Below are positions 44,122-53,125 of a stretch of DNA of 64,000 nt, piece after piece (within the stretch, counting starts at the first letter, position 1; every line of letters starts with the position of its first letter). The stretch comes from Vicingaceae bacterium (GTDB lineage: Bacteria > Bacteroidota > Bacteroidia > Flavobacteriales_E > Vicingaceae): contig JAGYIE010000001.1 in the NCBI GenBank assembly GCA_018402765.1, forward strand, positions 62,001 to 126,000, given 5' to 3'. A program made the position numbers and the translations under genes. The notes under the pieces are model-generated. The model was given only the letters and a program-made list of their open reading frames with translations. It was not told the DNA's origin and made no database searches.

Positions 44122-44556
44122 TTAAGGGATTACTATCACTTGCTCATCGTAATAAGTATGATTATGTGCACTCCAATTCATTTTAATAAGGTATTTACCT
44201 TTAATAAACTTCTCTAATGGAATCATCTGTTTACTTCCTTTTCCAATAGTTATGTCAAAATCTTTGGTTTCATCAGAAGGTCTAAAACAGTTAATTGTAC
44301 CTTTAAAACTGGCATCCTCTTTTCCGGGAAGCTCAATAATTAGCTGCCTGTCTTTAATAAATAGCTTTACTTTTTCATTTAGGTCAATGGTGTTGGTCTG
44401 ATGGTCTATTCTGTCTTGATAAGCTATTTCTTGTGCATAATAATCTTCCGTTACTAAATCGTAATTTTGATTAAAAGCCATTATTACCATACCGATTATA
44501 AACAGCACAAAGCTGCTATAAAAGATGGCTATTTTAGTACCCCAATTCATTTTCAT
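44122..44556 (-). CDS. ccoH: FixH/CcoH-family protein
   Basis: A 144-residue protein. One N-terminal helix (about 8-27) is followed by the DLVTEDYYAQEIAYQDRIDHQTNT segment typical of FixH and a periplasmic beta domain with INCFRPSDETKD and GKYLIKMNW. FixH/CcoH helps assemble or stabilise the cbb3 oxidase together with the CcoI copper ATPase. It is coupled to ccoG by a TAATG overlap. Confidence 0.9.
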   Translation of the reverse strand: MKMNWGTKIAIFYSSFVLFIIGMVIMAFNQNYDLVTEDYYAQEIAYQDRIDHQTNTIDLNEKVKLFIKDRQLIIELPGKEDASFKGTINCFRPSDETKDFDITIGKGSKQMIPLEKFIKGKYLIKMNWSAHNHTYYDEQVIVIP

Positions 44557-45995
44557 TACTTTTTACGTTTTACGGGAGCTAAAAATGATGTTTTCATATC
44601 ATCAAGTAATTCCCCATTTTGGTCGATAATTTCAAATTCAATGTCTGTCTTTCGTTGTCCTAATTGATCCATGTCTAGGATTAAAAAGAAAGAGCCCTCT
44701 GCTATAGATTCTGAAGGGATTAATAATGCTTCTTTACCTATGATTTGTATTTCGCCCTCCATGCCTTTTAACAGAATTGTAGCAGGGATTGAATCATACG
44801 TTTTGTTGATAATCTTATAGTTATAAAGATTACTAACTTTTCCATCTGGTCTTTTCTGGTATTCTTGTCCTGTTGCTTTTAGAACCGTAGCTTCTACCTC
44901 TGATCGACTCATTAGAAAGAAACCAACTACACATAAAATAATTGTTAATACTACTGTATATCCAATAGTTCTAGTGGACCAAATTTTCTTCTCCTTATTT
45001 ACAATACCTTCCTCTGAGTCGTAGCGAATCAATCCTTTAGGTAATCCAACACTCTCCATCATGTGGTCGCAGGCATCTATGCACGCTGTGCAGTTGACAC
45101 ACTCTAATTGAGTTCCATTTCTAATGTCTATTCCTGTAGGGCATACGTTTACACATTGGTTACAATCGATGCAGTCACCTTTATTTACTTCTCCACGGTT
45201 TTCATTTTTTCTAAATTTTCCGCGCATTTCACCTCTAACGTAGTCATAAGCTACTACAATAGAATTTCTATCGAGCATGACTCCTTGAAGTCTGCCATAG
45301 GGACAAGCTACGATGCAAACCTGCTCTCTAAACCAGCTAAAAACCCAATAAAATACACCTGTAAAAACAATAATGGAAGCTAAACCTACAATATGATTTT
45401 CGGGTGAATCAGTTACCAACTTTATCCACTCATCGGAACCAATAATGTACATTAAGAAAGTATTGGAAATCAAAAACGAAATCAAGAAAAAGATTCCATG
45501 TTTTAAGATACGTTTTCTGATTTTTTCACTGTTCCATTGACTATCTCTCAGTTTCTTTTGCTGCTTAAAATCACCGTCGATTAAGTATTCAATTTTTCTG
45601 AATACCATCTCCATAAATATGGTTTGAGGGCAAACCCAACCACAAAAAATACGCCCGAAAACGACTGTGAATAATACAACGAAGAGAACAAAGCTGAGCA
45701 TCACTAGTACAAAAATGTAAAAGTCTTGTGGCCAAAATACTTGTCCTAAAAGAACAAATTTACGTTCTAGTATATTAACTAATAATAGTGGATGCCCACC
45801 AATTCGTATAAATGGACCTGAGAATAAAAAGAGTAATAAAATAACGCTCACCCATGTGCGAGCGTTATAGTATTTTCCGGAAGGTTTTTTTGGACTGATC
45901 CAATGTCTTTTCCCATCTTCATCTATCGTACCGATAGAATCCCGAAAGGATTGGTCCATATATTCTTCTTTCTCTTTCATTTTAGTTTTTTTCAA
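44556..45995 (-). CDS. ccoG: Cytochrome cbb3 oxidase accessory protein CcoG (FixG/RdxA)
   Basis: A 479-residue membrane protein. After N-terminal helices come GRIFCGWVCPQTIFMEMVFR near 110, a VACPYGRLQG segment near 230 and two 4Fe-4S ferredoxin clusters, CIDCNQCVNVCPTGIDIRNG and CVNCTACIDACDHMM (about 280-315). A C-terminal immunoglobulin-like periplasmic domain follows. CcoG acts in copper delivery, reducing Cu(II) for cbb3 maturation. It starts 18 bp downstream of the ccoP stop codon. Confidence 0.95.
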   Translation of the reverse strand: MKKTKMKEKEEYMDQSFRDSIGTIDEDGKRHWISPKKPSGKYYNARTWVSVILLLFLFSGPFIRIGGHPLLLVNILERKFVLLGQVFWPQDFYIFVLVMLSFVLFVVLFTVVFGRIFCGWVCPQTIFMEMVFRKIEYLIDGDFKQQKKLRDSQWNSEKIRKRILKHGIFFLISFLISNTFLMYIIGSDEWIKLVTDSPENHIVGLASIIVFTGVFYWVFSWFREQVCIVACPYGRLQGVMLDRNSIVVAYDYVRGEMRGKFRKNENRGEVNKGDCIDCNQCVNVCPTGIDIRNGTQLECVNCTACIDACDHMMESVGLPKGLIRYDSEEGIVNKEKKIWSTRTIGYTVVLTIILCVVGFFLMSRSEVEATVLKATGQEYQKRPDGKVSNLYNYKIINKTYDSIPATILLKGMEGEIQIIGKEALLIPSESIAEGSFFLILDMDQLGQRKTDIEFEIIDQNGELLDDMKTSFLAPVKRKK

Positions 45996-46013
45996 CGTAG
46001 TTAATCTCTATTG

Positions 46014-47180
46014 TTATTCTACTTCTCCAGTAGAAGTGTCGTCTTCGGTTACTGTGGTTGCAGTAGTATCGTTTGCTGCATCTTCAATAGATACTTCTAC
46101 TTTTTTTTCTACCCATATTTCTCCTTGTGGATCTTTTCCATTCGGAGGGTTAGTGCCTTGAAGGCTAAGGACATAACTTGCAATTTGTTGTATTTGTAAA
46201 GGACTAAATTGACTTTGCCAAGCAATCATACCTTTTGCTGGAACACCGTACTTGATAACTTTAAACACATTACTAATGCCGCCTCCATGAATCCAGAATT
46301 CATCGGTTAGGTTAGGACCTACTAATCCTTCAGCTAGCGCCCCATGACAAGTAGCACAGTTTCCTTTGTAAATATTTGCTCCTGTATTGATTGCATCTAA
46401 GTCAACTAGAAGGGTTACATTATCTTCTGTGATTTGTTCACCACCACTTTCTAATGCGACAGCTTTAGCTTCTTCAGCCGCTAACATTTCAGCTTTGTAT
46501 TCGGCCAATTGCAATTCACCTGTACCCGTAACGTGATAACGAATGATATAAATGAATGCGAAGATGATGGTAGCGTAAAACATGTACTTCCACCATGGTG
46601 GTAAATTATTGTCAAGTTCTCTAATGCCATCATATTCATGGTCTAGCATTACGGTTACTTCTTCTTCAATTGGCACATTATCAGTTAGCTTACTACCAAT
46701 AAGGTCGAATACAGAACTTTCTTCTTCAAGAAAATTATCGCCTCTCTTATACCGAATCATCGTTTTTAATGAACGGAATAAAATCGCAATCACTAAACCT
46801 AGGAATCCTATTATAGCAATCAATGACCAGAATAATACATCACTCATTACAAATTGTGCAGAAGTAGCTCCGTCGGCAGCGAAAGCTCCAATTGAGGTTC
46901 CAGCCATTAGCAATACTGCAATAGACTTAACAATATTTTCAGTTTTTTTTGCTGCTGCTATTTCTTCTGTAGTTTTAATCTTGCCAATACTTTGGATACT
47001 TTGTCCGATAGCATGAACGATCAAAAGAAGCAGTAAAATAACACTTATTAATGCCGTTAGTAAGAAGGCATCAGAGATACCTGAGCTACTAGTAGCTGCT
47101 GTCTCTGCAGCATAAACACCCGCAGGAAAAGTACAAATGACAACGGCTGTCAAAACGTAAATTAAAGGTTGCTTTTTCAT
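46014..47180 (-). CDS. ccoP: Cytochrome cbb3 oxidase subunit III, monoheme form (CcoP)
   Basis: A 388-residue protein. An N-terminal signal-like helix and additional hydrophobic segments (about 38-60, 85-105 and 112-135) precede the usual CcoP anchor NNLPPWWKYMFYATIIFAFIY near 190. The periplasmic cytochrome c domain has a single CxxCH (GNCATCHGALAEG, near 285) with an axial-Met candidate in PAKGMIAW. Classical CcoP carries two hemes; only one is visible here. Its ATG overlaps the ccoQ stop as ATGA. Confidence 0.93.
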   Translation of the reverse strand: MKKQPLIYVLTAVVICTFPAGVYAAETAATSSSGISDAFLLTALISVILLLLLIVHAIGQSIQSIGKIKTTEEIAAAKKTENIVKSIAVLLMAGTSIGAFAADGATSAQFVMSDVLFWSLIAIIGFLGLVIAILFRSLKTMIRYKRGDNFLEEESSVFDLIGSKLTDNVPIEEEVTVMLDHEYDGIRELDNNLPPWWKYMFYATIIFAFIYIIRYHVTGTGELQLAEYKAEMLAAEEAKAVALESGGEQITEDNVTLLVDLDAINTGANIYKGNCATCHGALAEGLVGPNLTDEFWIHGGGISNVFKVIKYGVPAKGMIAWQSQFSPLQIQQIASYVLSLQGTNPPNGKDPQGEIWVEKKVEVSIEDAANDTTATTVTEDDTSTGEVE

Positions 47181-47389
47181 GGCTTAAAAGGTTCAGAGGT
47201 TTGACTTTGGTTAGTTGTTTCTCCATCACTTAATGGTAAAGCTGATAAACTACTTAGCTCTGTTTTTTTCATTTTAGCTACCCAAATAAATAGCCCAATA
47301 AAAAAGATGAAGAAAATAAGGAAGGAGATGATAGGGAAGATGTCTATCCCTACTATCGTATCCAAGTTATGTTTGATGAATTTTAGCAT
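47177..47389 (-). CDS. ccoQ: CcoQ-like small subunit of cbb3 oxidase
   Basis: A 70-residue protein with one membrane helix (about residues 17-39) and a polar Ser/Thr-rich tail. The position between ccoNO and ccoP, the size and the single helix are those of CcoQ/FixQ, which stabilises the CcoP-core interaction. Sequence conservation is always low in this family, so the call rests mainly on context. Confidence 0.82.
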   Translation of the reverse strand: MLKFIKHNLDTIVGIDIFPIISFLIFFIFFIGLFIWVAKMKKTELSSLSALPLSDGETTNQSQTSEPFKP

Positions 47390-47392
47390 AAT

Positions 47393-49570
47393 CTATTTTT
47401 TATCAGTTGTTGGTACAGCTTCAATATCTTTCCCTAAACGTTGTAGGTAAGCAATTAAAGCAATGATTTCACGATCTGCAGCTACTTCAAATCCATCTTC
47501 TTCTAGAATTTGACGCATATCCTCTACGATTTCATTAGCTTGTTTTTGAACATCTTCATTAGCTCTTGCTGCATAATTTTCACCGTATGGAGCCTCATCA
47601 TAAGGCACACCTAGTGTTATCATGGCATTTATTTTTGCTGCTGTTGTAGAAGTATCGTAGGTATTATCTAACAACCAAGGGTAGGCGGGCATAATAGACC
47701 CTGCAGATAAACTTCTCGGATCATACATGTGTTTAAAATGCCAAGAGTTAGGCTTACGCAATTTACTACTACCTTCACGGGCTAAATCAGGACCGGTACG
47801 TTTAGACCCCCATAAGAATGGATGGTCATAAACAAATTCGCCCGCTTTAGAGTATTCTCCATATCGCTCAGTTTCTGATCTAAATGGACGAATCATCTGG
47901 CTGTGACAGTTAACACAACCATTAGAGATATAAATATCTCTTCCGTGTAACTCTAGAGGTGTATAAGGTTTTACAGCTTCAATAGTAGGAATATTAGATT
48001 TCACTAAGAAAGTAGGAACCATTTCTATTATCCCACCAATTAGAATCACTACTAAAGATCCGATTAGCATTAAAGTAGGCTTACGCTCTAAGATTCTGTG
48101 CCAGTGTTCATCTTTGTATTGATTAGAGATAGGCGCTAAAGCAGGTGCTTCTGCAGGCTCATCTTTCACAAAGCTTCCTGACTTGGCAGTCATAATTAAG
48201 TTCCATACCATAACCAGTACACCTATGTAATAAAGTGTGCCTCCTAATGCTCTGTAAGCATACATTGGTAAAATGTTGGTTACTGTTTCTAAGAAGTTAG
48301 GATACTTTAAGAAACCTTCTGCTGTAAAGTCGTTCCACATTTGGCTCTGTGCAAAACCTGCCCAATATAATGGAATGGCATAGAATAAAATTCCTAAAGT
48401 TCCGATCCAGAAGTGGAAATTCGCTGCTTTTTGAGAGTATAATTTCGTTTTCCACAACACAGGGAATAAGAAATACAACATACCAAAGGTTAAGAAACCG
48501 TTCCATCCTAGCGCTCCCACGTGAACGTGTGCAACGATCCAATCCGTAAAGTGAGCAATAGCATTTACATTTTTCAACGATAACATTGGACCTTCAAACG
48601 TAGACATACCGTAAGCGGTAATAGCGACCACCATAAATTTTAGCACCACACTGTCACGTACCTTATCCCAAGCTCCACGAAGGGTTAATAGTCCATTGAT
48701 CATACCACCCCAAGATGGCGCAATGAGCATAACAGAGAAAACAACACCTAATGATTGTGCCCAATCTGGTAGTGCAGTATATAAAAGGTGGTGAGGACCT
48801 GCCCAAATGTATAAGAAAATTAATGCCCAAAAGTGGATAATGGATAATCGGTAAGAGAATACAGGACGATTAGCCGCTTTTGGAACAAAGTAATACATTA
48901 AACCTAGGTATGGTGTAGTTAAGAAAAATGCTACAGCATTGTGCCCATACCACCATTGCACTAATGCATCTTGCACACCTGCATACCAAGAATAACTCTT
49001 CATAAAGCTAATTGGTAACTCAAACGAGTTGACGATATGCAAAACTGCTACAGTAACGAATGTAGCAATGTAAAACCAAATAGCTACATATAGGTGGCGT
49101 TCTCTTCGCTTTAGAATTGTAGCAAATAAATTCCAACCAAATACAACCCAAATCAATGCAATAGCAATATCAATTGGCCACTCTAACTCAGCATACTCTT
49201 TAGATGTAGTGTATCCTAACGGTAATGTAATAACTGCCGATACAATGATTGCTTGCCATCCCCAAAAGTTAATTTTACCTAGTAAATCACTGTACATTCG
49301 GGTTTTCAATAATCGCTGTAGCGAATAATACACTCCAGCGAAAATTCCGTTTCCTACGAATGCAAAAATCACTGCATTGGTATGCAGTGGTCTTATACGA
49401 CCGAATGAGGTATATTCTATACCAAAATTTAATACCGGGAAAATAAGTTGAAAAGCTACTAATAAGCCAACCAACATACCGATTGCACCCCAAAAGATGG
49501 TTGCGTTCCCAAATAGCCGGACAATATTATTGTCATAGCTAAACTTTTCTGTTTGCATGTTTGTGTTCAT
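47393..49570 (-). CDS. ccoNO: Fused cytochrome cbb3 oxidase subunits I and II (CcoN-CcoO)
   Basis: A 725-residue protein. The first 470 or so residues are CcoN, with 12 helices, heme/copper His ligands in LHTNAVIFAF (about 63), WWYGHNAVAFFL (about 208), AGPHHLLYT (about 258) and AHVHVGALGWNG (about 345). The remainder is CcoO, with an anchor helix near 505-525 and one heme c site CVNCHSQMIRPF (about 560). Fusion of the two subunits is common in Bacteroidota. It is the catalytic core of the high-affinity proton-pumping oxidase. Confidence 0.97.
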   Translation of the reverse strand: MNTNMQTEKFSYDNNIVRLFGNATIFWGAIGMLVGLLVAFQLIFPVLNFGIEYTSFGRIRPLHTNAVIFAFVGNGIFAGVYYSLQRLLKTRMYSDLLGKINFWGWQAIIVSAVITLPLGYTTSKEYAELEWPIDIAIALIWVVFGWNLFATILKRRERHLYVAIWFYIATFVTVAVLHIVNSFELPISFMKSYSWYAGVQDALVQWWYGHNAVAFFLTTPYLGLMYYFVPKAANRPVFSYRLSIIHFWALIFLYIWAGPHHLLYTALPDWAQSLGVVFSVMLIAPSWGGMINGLLTLRGAWDKVRDSVVLKFMVVAITAYGMSTFEGPMLSLKNVNAIAHFTDWIVAHVHVGALGWNGFLTFGMLYFLFPVLWKTKLYSQKAANFHFWIGTLGILFYAIPLYWAGFAQSQMWNDFTAEGFLKYPNFLETVTNILPMYAYRALGGTLYYIGVLVMVWNLIMTAKSGSFVKDEPAEAPALAPISNQYKDEHWHRILERKPTLMLIGSLVVILIGGIIEMVPTFLVKSNIPTIEAVKPYTPLELHGRDIYISNGCVNCHSQMIRPFRSETERYGEYSKAGEFVYDHPFLWGSKRTGPDLAREGSSKLRKPNSWHFKHMYDPRSLSAGSIMPAYPWLLDNTYDTSTTAAKINAMITLGVPYDEAPYGENYAARANEDVQKQANEIVEDMRQILEEDGFEVAADREIIALIAYLQRLGKDIEAVPTTDKK

Positions 49571-49573
49571 GGA

Positions 49574-49762
49574 TTAATGGTTTTTATCTGATTGTTCTGG
49601 ATTGATTTCCGATTTGGATGATACTTTGTCGTCGAAGAGCATTCTAACTGAAGGGGTGTAATCGTCTTCATATTGTCCTGCTCTCACAGACCAAATAAAT
49701 GCCACTAAAAAACCGATGGCTACGGCTAAGCTGACAAGAATTAAAATGATTAAAACACTCAT
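49574..49762 (-). CDS. ccoS: cbb3 oxidase assembly protein CcoS
   Basis: A 62-residue protein with one N-terminal helix (about 3-27) followed by the typical WSVRAGQYEDDYTPSVRML segment that defines CcoS. It is needed for cofactor insertion into CcoN. First gene of the oxidase operon, 3 bp before ccoNO, with an Fnr-type operator upstream. Confidence 0.93.
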   Translation of the reverse strand: MSVLIILILVSLAVAIGFLVAFIWSVRAGQYEDDYTPSVRMLFDDKVSSKSEINPEQSDKNH

Positions 49763-49779
49763 AAATTTTATTTATAGTT

Positions 49780-49787
49780 CAAAGTTG
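49780..49787 (-). promoter_or_regulatory. -7-like box of the cbb3 operon
   Basis: CAACTTTG on the minus strand, one mismatch from TAnnTTTG. Its last G (49780) lies 36.5 bp from the centre of the upstream operator, exactly as at the two related promoters. Confidence 0.5.
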
Positions 49788-49809
49788 CAATATTGGAACA
49801 CTCAAAAAA

Positions 49810-49823
49810 ATGACAATTGTCAT
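49810..49823. promoter_or_regulatory. Fnr-type operator upstream of ccoS
   Basis: ATGACAATTGTCAT, a perfect 14-bp palindrome, centre at 49816.5, 54 bp upstream of the ccoS start. It resembles the TTGAT-N4-ATCAA type of Fnr/Crp site with different half-site bases. Related sites lie at 50437-50450 and 53112-53125. Confidence 0.7.
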
Positions 49824-49841
49824 GTTTAAACATTTTATTGA

Positions 49842-50378
49842 TTAAAAATCACAATCAGCTGTAGCCGTATCATATGTGGGCATTACTTTATGGATTGTTT
49901 TAGAGTCTTCGTTAAACACTTCCCATTCCTTAACCCTATCTACATTAAGGTGTAAGCTTGAAGTGGTTTCCTGACCAGTATTTCTAATACTGTGGTATCC
50001 CATATTATCATTCAGATATATATACTCTCCTTCTCCTATGGTAATCGATCCAGTTCTAATGGTTTTCATGTCTTCTTTATTGATCTGGTATATATCTACA
50101 GTCAGTTTACCTTTCAATACTTTTAACCAGCTTTCTTGAAAATGATAACTATGAATAGGAGAGTGTTGGTCCTTTTTCCAACACATTAATAATAACTCGT
50201 ATTCATCACATGAGCTAATACAATTTCTTGTGTATTTTTTGTCAGAGAAATTGCAGATAGATTTCCAATCTTCAAAAGGGATGTTAATGGCTTTTAAAAT
50301 TTCTGTATATCCACCATAACCTGGTCCAAGGTTGATATTTTTCTTTAGGTCTGAAATTGTTTTTATGGTTGGTATCAT
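49842..50378 (-). CDS. Cysteine-dioxygenase-like cupin with unusual metal site
   Basis: A 178-residue cupin. The layout follows cysteine dioxygenase: LLLMCWKKDQHSPIHSYHFQESWLKVLKG, then GEGEYIYLNDNMGYHSIRN and SSLHLNVD. The first His (SPIH) and the third (GYH) fit the iron ligands, but the second is not in the usual HxH spacing (HSYH), and the position of the catalytic Tyr after SLHL is Asn. So the substrate may not be cysteine. It has its own Fnr-type operator and sits between the cbb3 operon and the copper ATPase gene. Confidence 0.75.
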   Translation of the reverse strand: MIPTIKTISDLKKNINLGPGYGGYTEILKAINIPFEDWKSICNFSDKKYTRNCISSCDEYELLLMCWKKDQHSPIHSYHFQESWLKVLKGKLTVDIYQINKEDMKTIRTGSITIGEGEYIYLNDNMGYHSIRNTGQETTSSLHLNVDRVKEWEVFNEDSKTIHKVMPTYDTATADCDF

Positions 50379-50406
50379 AATTTGAACTGTTTAATTATTA
50401 ACTATT

Positions 50407-50414
50407 CAAATTTA
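50407..50414 (-). promoter_or_regulatory. -7 box of the cupin gene
   Basis: TAAATTTG on the minus strand, a perfect TAnnTTTG box about 28 bp upstream of the ATG and 36.5 bp from the operator centre at 50443.5. Confidence 0.65.
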
Positions 50415-50436
50415 TGTGGGGTTTTTACTGAATAAA

Positions 50437-50450
50437 ATGATATTTGTCAG
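50437..50450. promoter_or_regulatory. Fnr-type operator upstream of the cupin gene
   Basis: ATGATATTTGTCAG; the core TGATATTTGTCA is an imperfect dyad centred at 50443.5. The 14 bases are identical to the site at 53112-53125. The remaining 220 bp up to the ATPase gene stop show no other feature. Confidence 0.7.
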
Positions 50451-50673
50451 GTTTGATGATTATATTTATTTTAAGATCAATTCTTAAAGAGATAATCAAT
50501 CTTACGATAGCCATTTCTAAGATTTAGCTTCTGTTTAATAAAATAATCGAACGGAAGGTATGTATATAACAATGTAGCTTTCACACTTAAAAAAAGCTAT
50601 TCAAAGTAGATAAAAAAAAAAGATCAATTATTAACCTAGAATAAGTAAAAGAAAGTTTAATTAAAAAACTAAC

Positions 50674-53052
50674 TTACCCAATTTTTCTGCTCGCTATCCA
50701 GGTAGCTAATGTTGAAAATCCAACTACACTAATTGAGCTAACAGGCATAAGAATAGCAGCTGCTACAGGAGATAAAAGGCCTTGAACAGCAAGTGTTAAC
50801 CCAACAATATTATAAATAAAAGAAATGATAAAACTAATGATTACGATACGTTTACAATCTTTAGCAAACTTCATGAAGTGGTCTAATAAACTAAATTGTT
50901 CAGCAGCAAGAATCATATCACAAGCAGGTGAAAATGCATTCACATCTTCTGCTAAAGAAACCCCAACATCACTTTTCTTTAGGGCACCTGCATCATTTAA
51001 CCCATCACCTACCATCATTACTTTGATCCCATTGCTTTGTATACGTTCTACAACATCCATTTTGTCCTGTGGTGTTTGATTAAACAATAATTCACTTTCT
51101 GGTGGAAAAAAATTTGCTAAGGCAGATTTTTGATTGTCGTTATCACCCGATAAAATAGATAGCTTAAACTGCATACTAAGCTTGTTAATCAATGAGCGCA
51201 ATCCTTTTCTGTAATCGTTTTGAATAGTAAAATAGCCAATAATTTCTTTATTAATCGCTACGACTACTGTTGTTTCATTATTGTTTTTTAATTCCGTATT
51301 TAACCAATTTGGTGATCCAAGTTGATACAAATTTCCATCTAAGTTTGCTGCCAATCCTTTTCCTGGAATCTCTTTGAAGGTATTGAGTATAGGAAAATCT
51401 CCATTTGGTAAGAAATTGTATATAATTCTGCTTAATGGATGATTGGATTGCCTAAAAATGGTTTTAATTGATAGTTCCTGTGCGGTATTTAACGATTTTC
51501 CATGATAAACTACTGATTGGTCTTTACTATAGGTTAACGTACCTGTTTTATCAAATACAATGTGATCAATATCTGCTAAGTTTTCTACTACATTCGAAGT
51601 TCTTAAATAACAGTTTTTTCTACCTAACCATCTGCTAGCATGTCCGAAAGTAAAAGGCGCAGCTAAAGCAAGTGCGCATGGACACGCTACGATTAAAACT
51701 GCAGAGACCACTTTAACAACCTCGGAAATTCCAAATTGAAGTTGATATAAACCTGAAGCAATTGCTACAAAAAGTATAATAGGAGTAAACCACTGACTTA
51801 TTTGATCAGTAATCTTTGAGAAATGAGTAAAGTCCTCTTCTTGGGTAAATTGATCATTCCACAAACTAGTTAATTTACTTTGAGATAAAGGTTTTAATGC
51901 CTCTATTTCTATTGCTTCTCCTTGTTGTTTACCACCTGCATAGATTCGATCTCCTGAGTTTTTCTTAATTGGTTTAGATTCTCCTGTGGCAAAACTGTTG
52001 TCAATACGTCCGTCTCCTTTTATTAAAATTGCATCAACAGGAATTAGCTCTCCATTATGAATTAAAATGCGATCTCCTTTTTGAATGGTATTTACAGGTA
52101 TCGACTCTTCCCCGTATTCAGTTAGTTTAGTAACTGAGATGGGAAAATAAGATCTAAAATCACGCTCAAAAGAAAGTCTATGATACGTTTTTTCCTGAAA
52201 TATTTTTCCAATTAATAAGAAGAAGAGTAATCCACATAAACTATCGAAATAGCCTGCTCCTGTCTGTGAAACAACCTCATACGCACTTCTTGTATATAGA
52301 ACTAAGATACCTAGAGCGATAGGGACATCTATATTAAGCCGCTTTTTGCGTAAGCTAACTGTTGCAGATTTAAAATAATCCCATCCGCTATAAAAAGCTA
52401 CAGGAGTTGCTATAATTAAGTTGAGGTGGCCAAACCATGATGAAAAGGTGTCGAAAGATTCTAAATCCAATCCGAAATATTCGGGCAAGCTTAATAACAT
52501 AATATTTCCAAATGCAAATCCAGCTAAGCCTACTTGATAGACTAGTCGTCTGCTAATGGATTTCTTTTGAGTCATTGTGGTTCTGTCTAAGTTTATTTCG
52601 GGCTCATAACCTAGGCTAGTAATTAATTCTACCACTCCACGAAGACTCAATTCTTGATTGGAAAAAGTAATCGAAACTTCCTTTTTAAGAAAGTTGACGC
52701 GGCTTTGTTTGATGTTTGGTTGTAATTTAAAAAGGTTTTCTAATAACCATAAGCAAGAGCTACAGTGTATCTGTGGAATATATAAACTGATTTTACTAAT
52801 AGATTCATCCTTAAAATCGAGCAACTGATCTTGAATTTCTGCATGGTCTAAGTAAGCAAATCGGCCTTGTTTTGCAACCTTAGGCGATATCCCGGGCATT
52901 TGCTCTAAACGATAATAGTCACATAAGTCATTTTGATTTAGTATCTCATAGACAGTTTGGCAACCATTACAGCAAAAAGGTTTATCGTCGAAAGTAATTA
53001 TTTCTTCTTCACAAGATTCTCCGCAATGATAACATGTAGGTTGCTTACTCAT
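50674..53052 (-). CDS. ccoI: CcoI/FixI-type copper-transporting P-type ATPase
   Basis: A 792-residue P1B ATPase. A Cys-rich N-terminal zinc/copper segment (CYHCGESCEEE...FCCNGCQTVYEIL, 7-40) is followed by an HMA domain with HCSSCLWLLENLF near 95, eight helices, the ion-site CPCALALAAPF, the phosphorylation site DKTGTLT and MVGDGLNDAGALKK. The N-terminal layout is typical of CcoI, which supplies copper for the CcoN binuclear centre. Divergent from the fnr-like gene, with one operator between them. Confidence 0.94.
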   Translation of the reverse strand: MSKQPTCYHCGESCEEEIITFDDKPFCCNGCQTVYEILNQNDLCDYYRLEQMPGISPKVAKQGRFAYLDHAEIQDQLLDFKDESISKISLYIPQIHCSSCLWLLENLFKLQPNIKQSRVNFLKKEVSITFSNQELSLRGVVELITSLGYEPEINLDRTTMTQKKSISRRLVYQVGLAGFAFGNIMLLSLPEYFGLDLESFDTFSSWFGHLNLIIATPVAFYSGWDYFKSATVSLRKKRLNIDVPIALGILVLYTRSAYEVVSQTGAGYFDSLCGLLFFLLIGKIFQEKTYHRLSFERDFRSYFPISVTKLTEYGEESIPVNTIQKGDRILIHNGELIPVDAILIKGDGRIDNSFATGESKPIKKNSGDRIYAGGKQQGEAIEIEALKPLSQSKLTSLWNDQFTQEEDFTHFSKITDQISQWFTPIILFVAIASGLYQLQFGISEVVKVVSAVLIVACPCALALAAPFTFGHASRWLGRKNCYLRTSNVVENLADIDHIVFDKTGTLTYSKDQSVVYHGKSLNTAQELSIKTIFRQSNHPLSRIIYNFLPNGDFPILNTFKEIPGKGLAANLDGNLYQLGSPNWLNTELKNNNETTVVVAINKEIIGYFTIQNDYRKGLRSLINKLSMQFKLSILSGDNDNQKSALANFFPPESELLFNQTPQDKMDVVERIQSNGIKVMMVGDGLNDAGALKKSDVGVSLAEDVNAFSPACDMILAAEQFSLLDHFMKFAKDCKRIVIISFIISFIYNIVGLTLAVQGLLSPVAAAILMPVSSISVVGFSTLATWIASRKIG

Positions 53053-53081
53053 TTAATAACAGAATTAAAATGTTAAAGCCA

Positions 53082-53089
53082 CAAATTTC
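53082..53089 (-). promoter_or_regulatory. -7-like box of the copper ATPase gene
   Basis: GAAATTTG on the minus strand, one mismatch from TAnnTTTG. Its last G (53082) lies 36.5 bp from the operator centre at 53118.5. Confidence 0.5.
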
Positions 53090-53111
53090 CTTTTATTATA
53101 GCTACTAAAGT

Positions 53112-53125
53112 ATGATATTTGTCAG
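53112..53125. promoter_or_regulatory. Fnr-type operator between ccoI and the fnr-like gene
   Basis: ATGATATTTGTCAG, identical to the cupin-gene site. Its centre is 66 bp from the ATPase start and 17 bp from the fnr-like start at 53136. In the plus direction it contains GATATTTG, a near -7 box, so binding here could activate the ATPase gene and repress the regulator's own gene. Confidence 0.7.

Noticed and set aside
48297-48542. 81-codon minus-strand frame inside ccoNO
   Set aside because: A shadow frame of the clearly coding ccoNO gene; its text has no domain.
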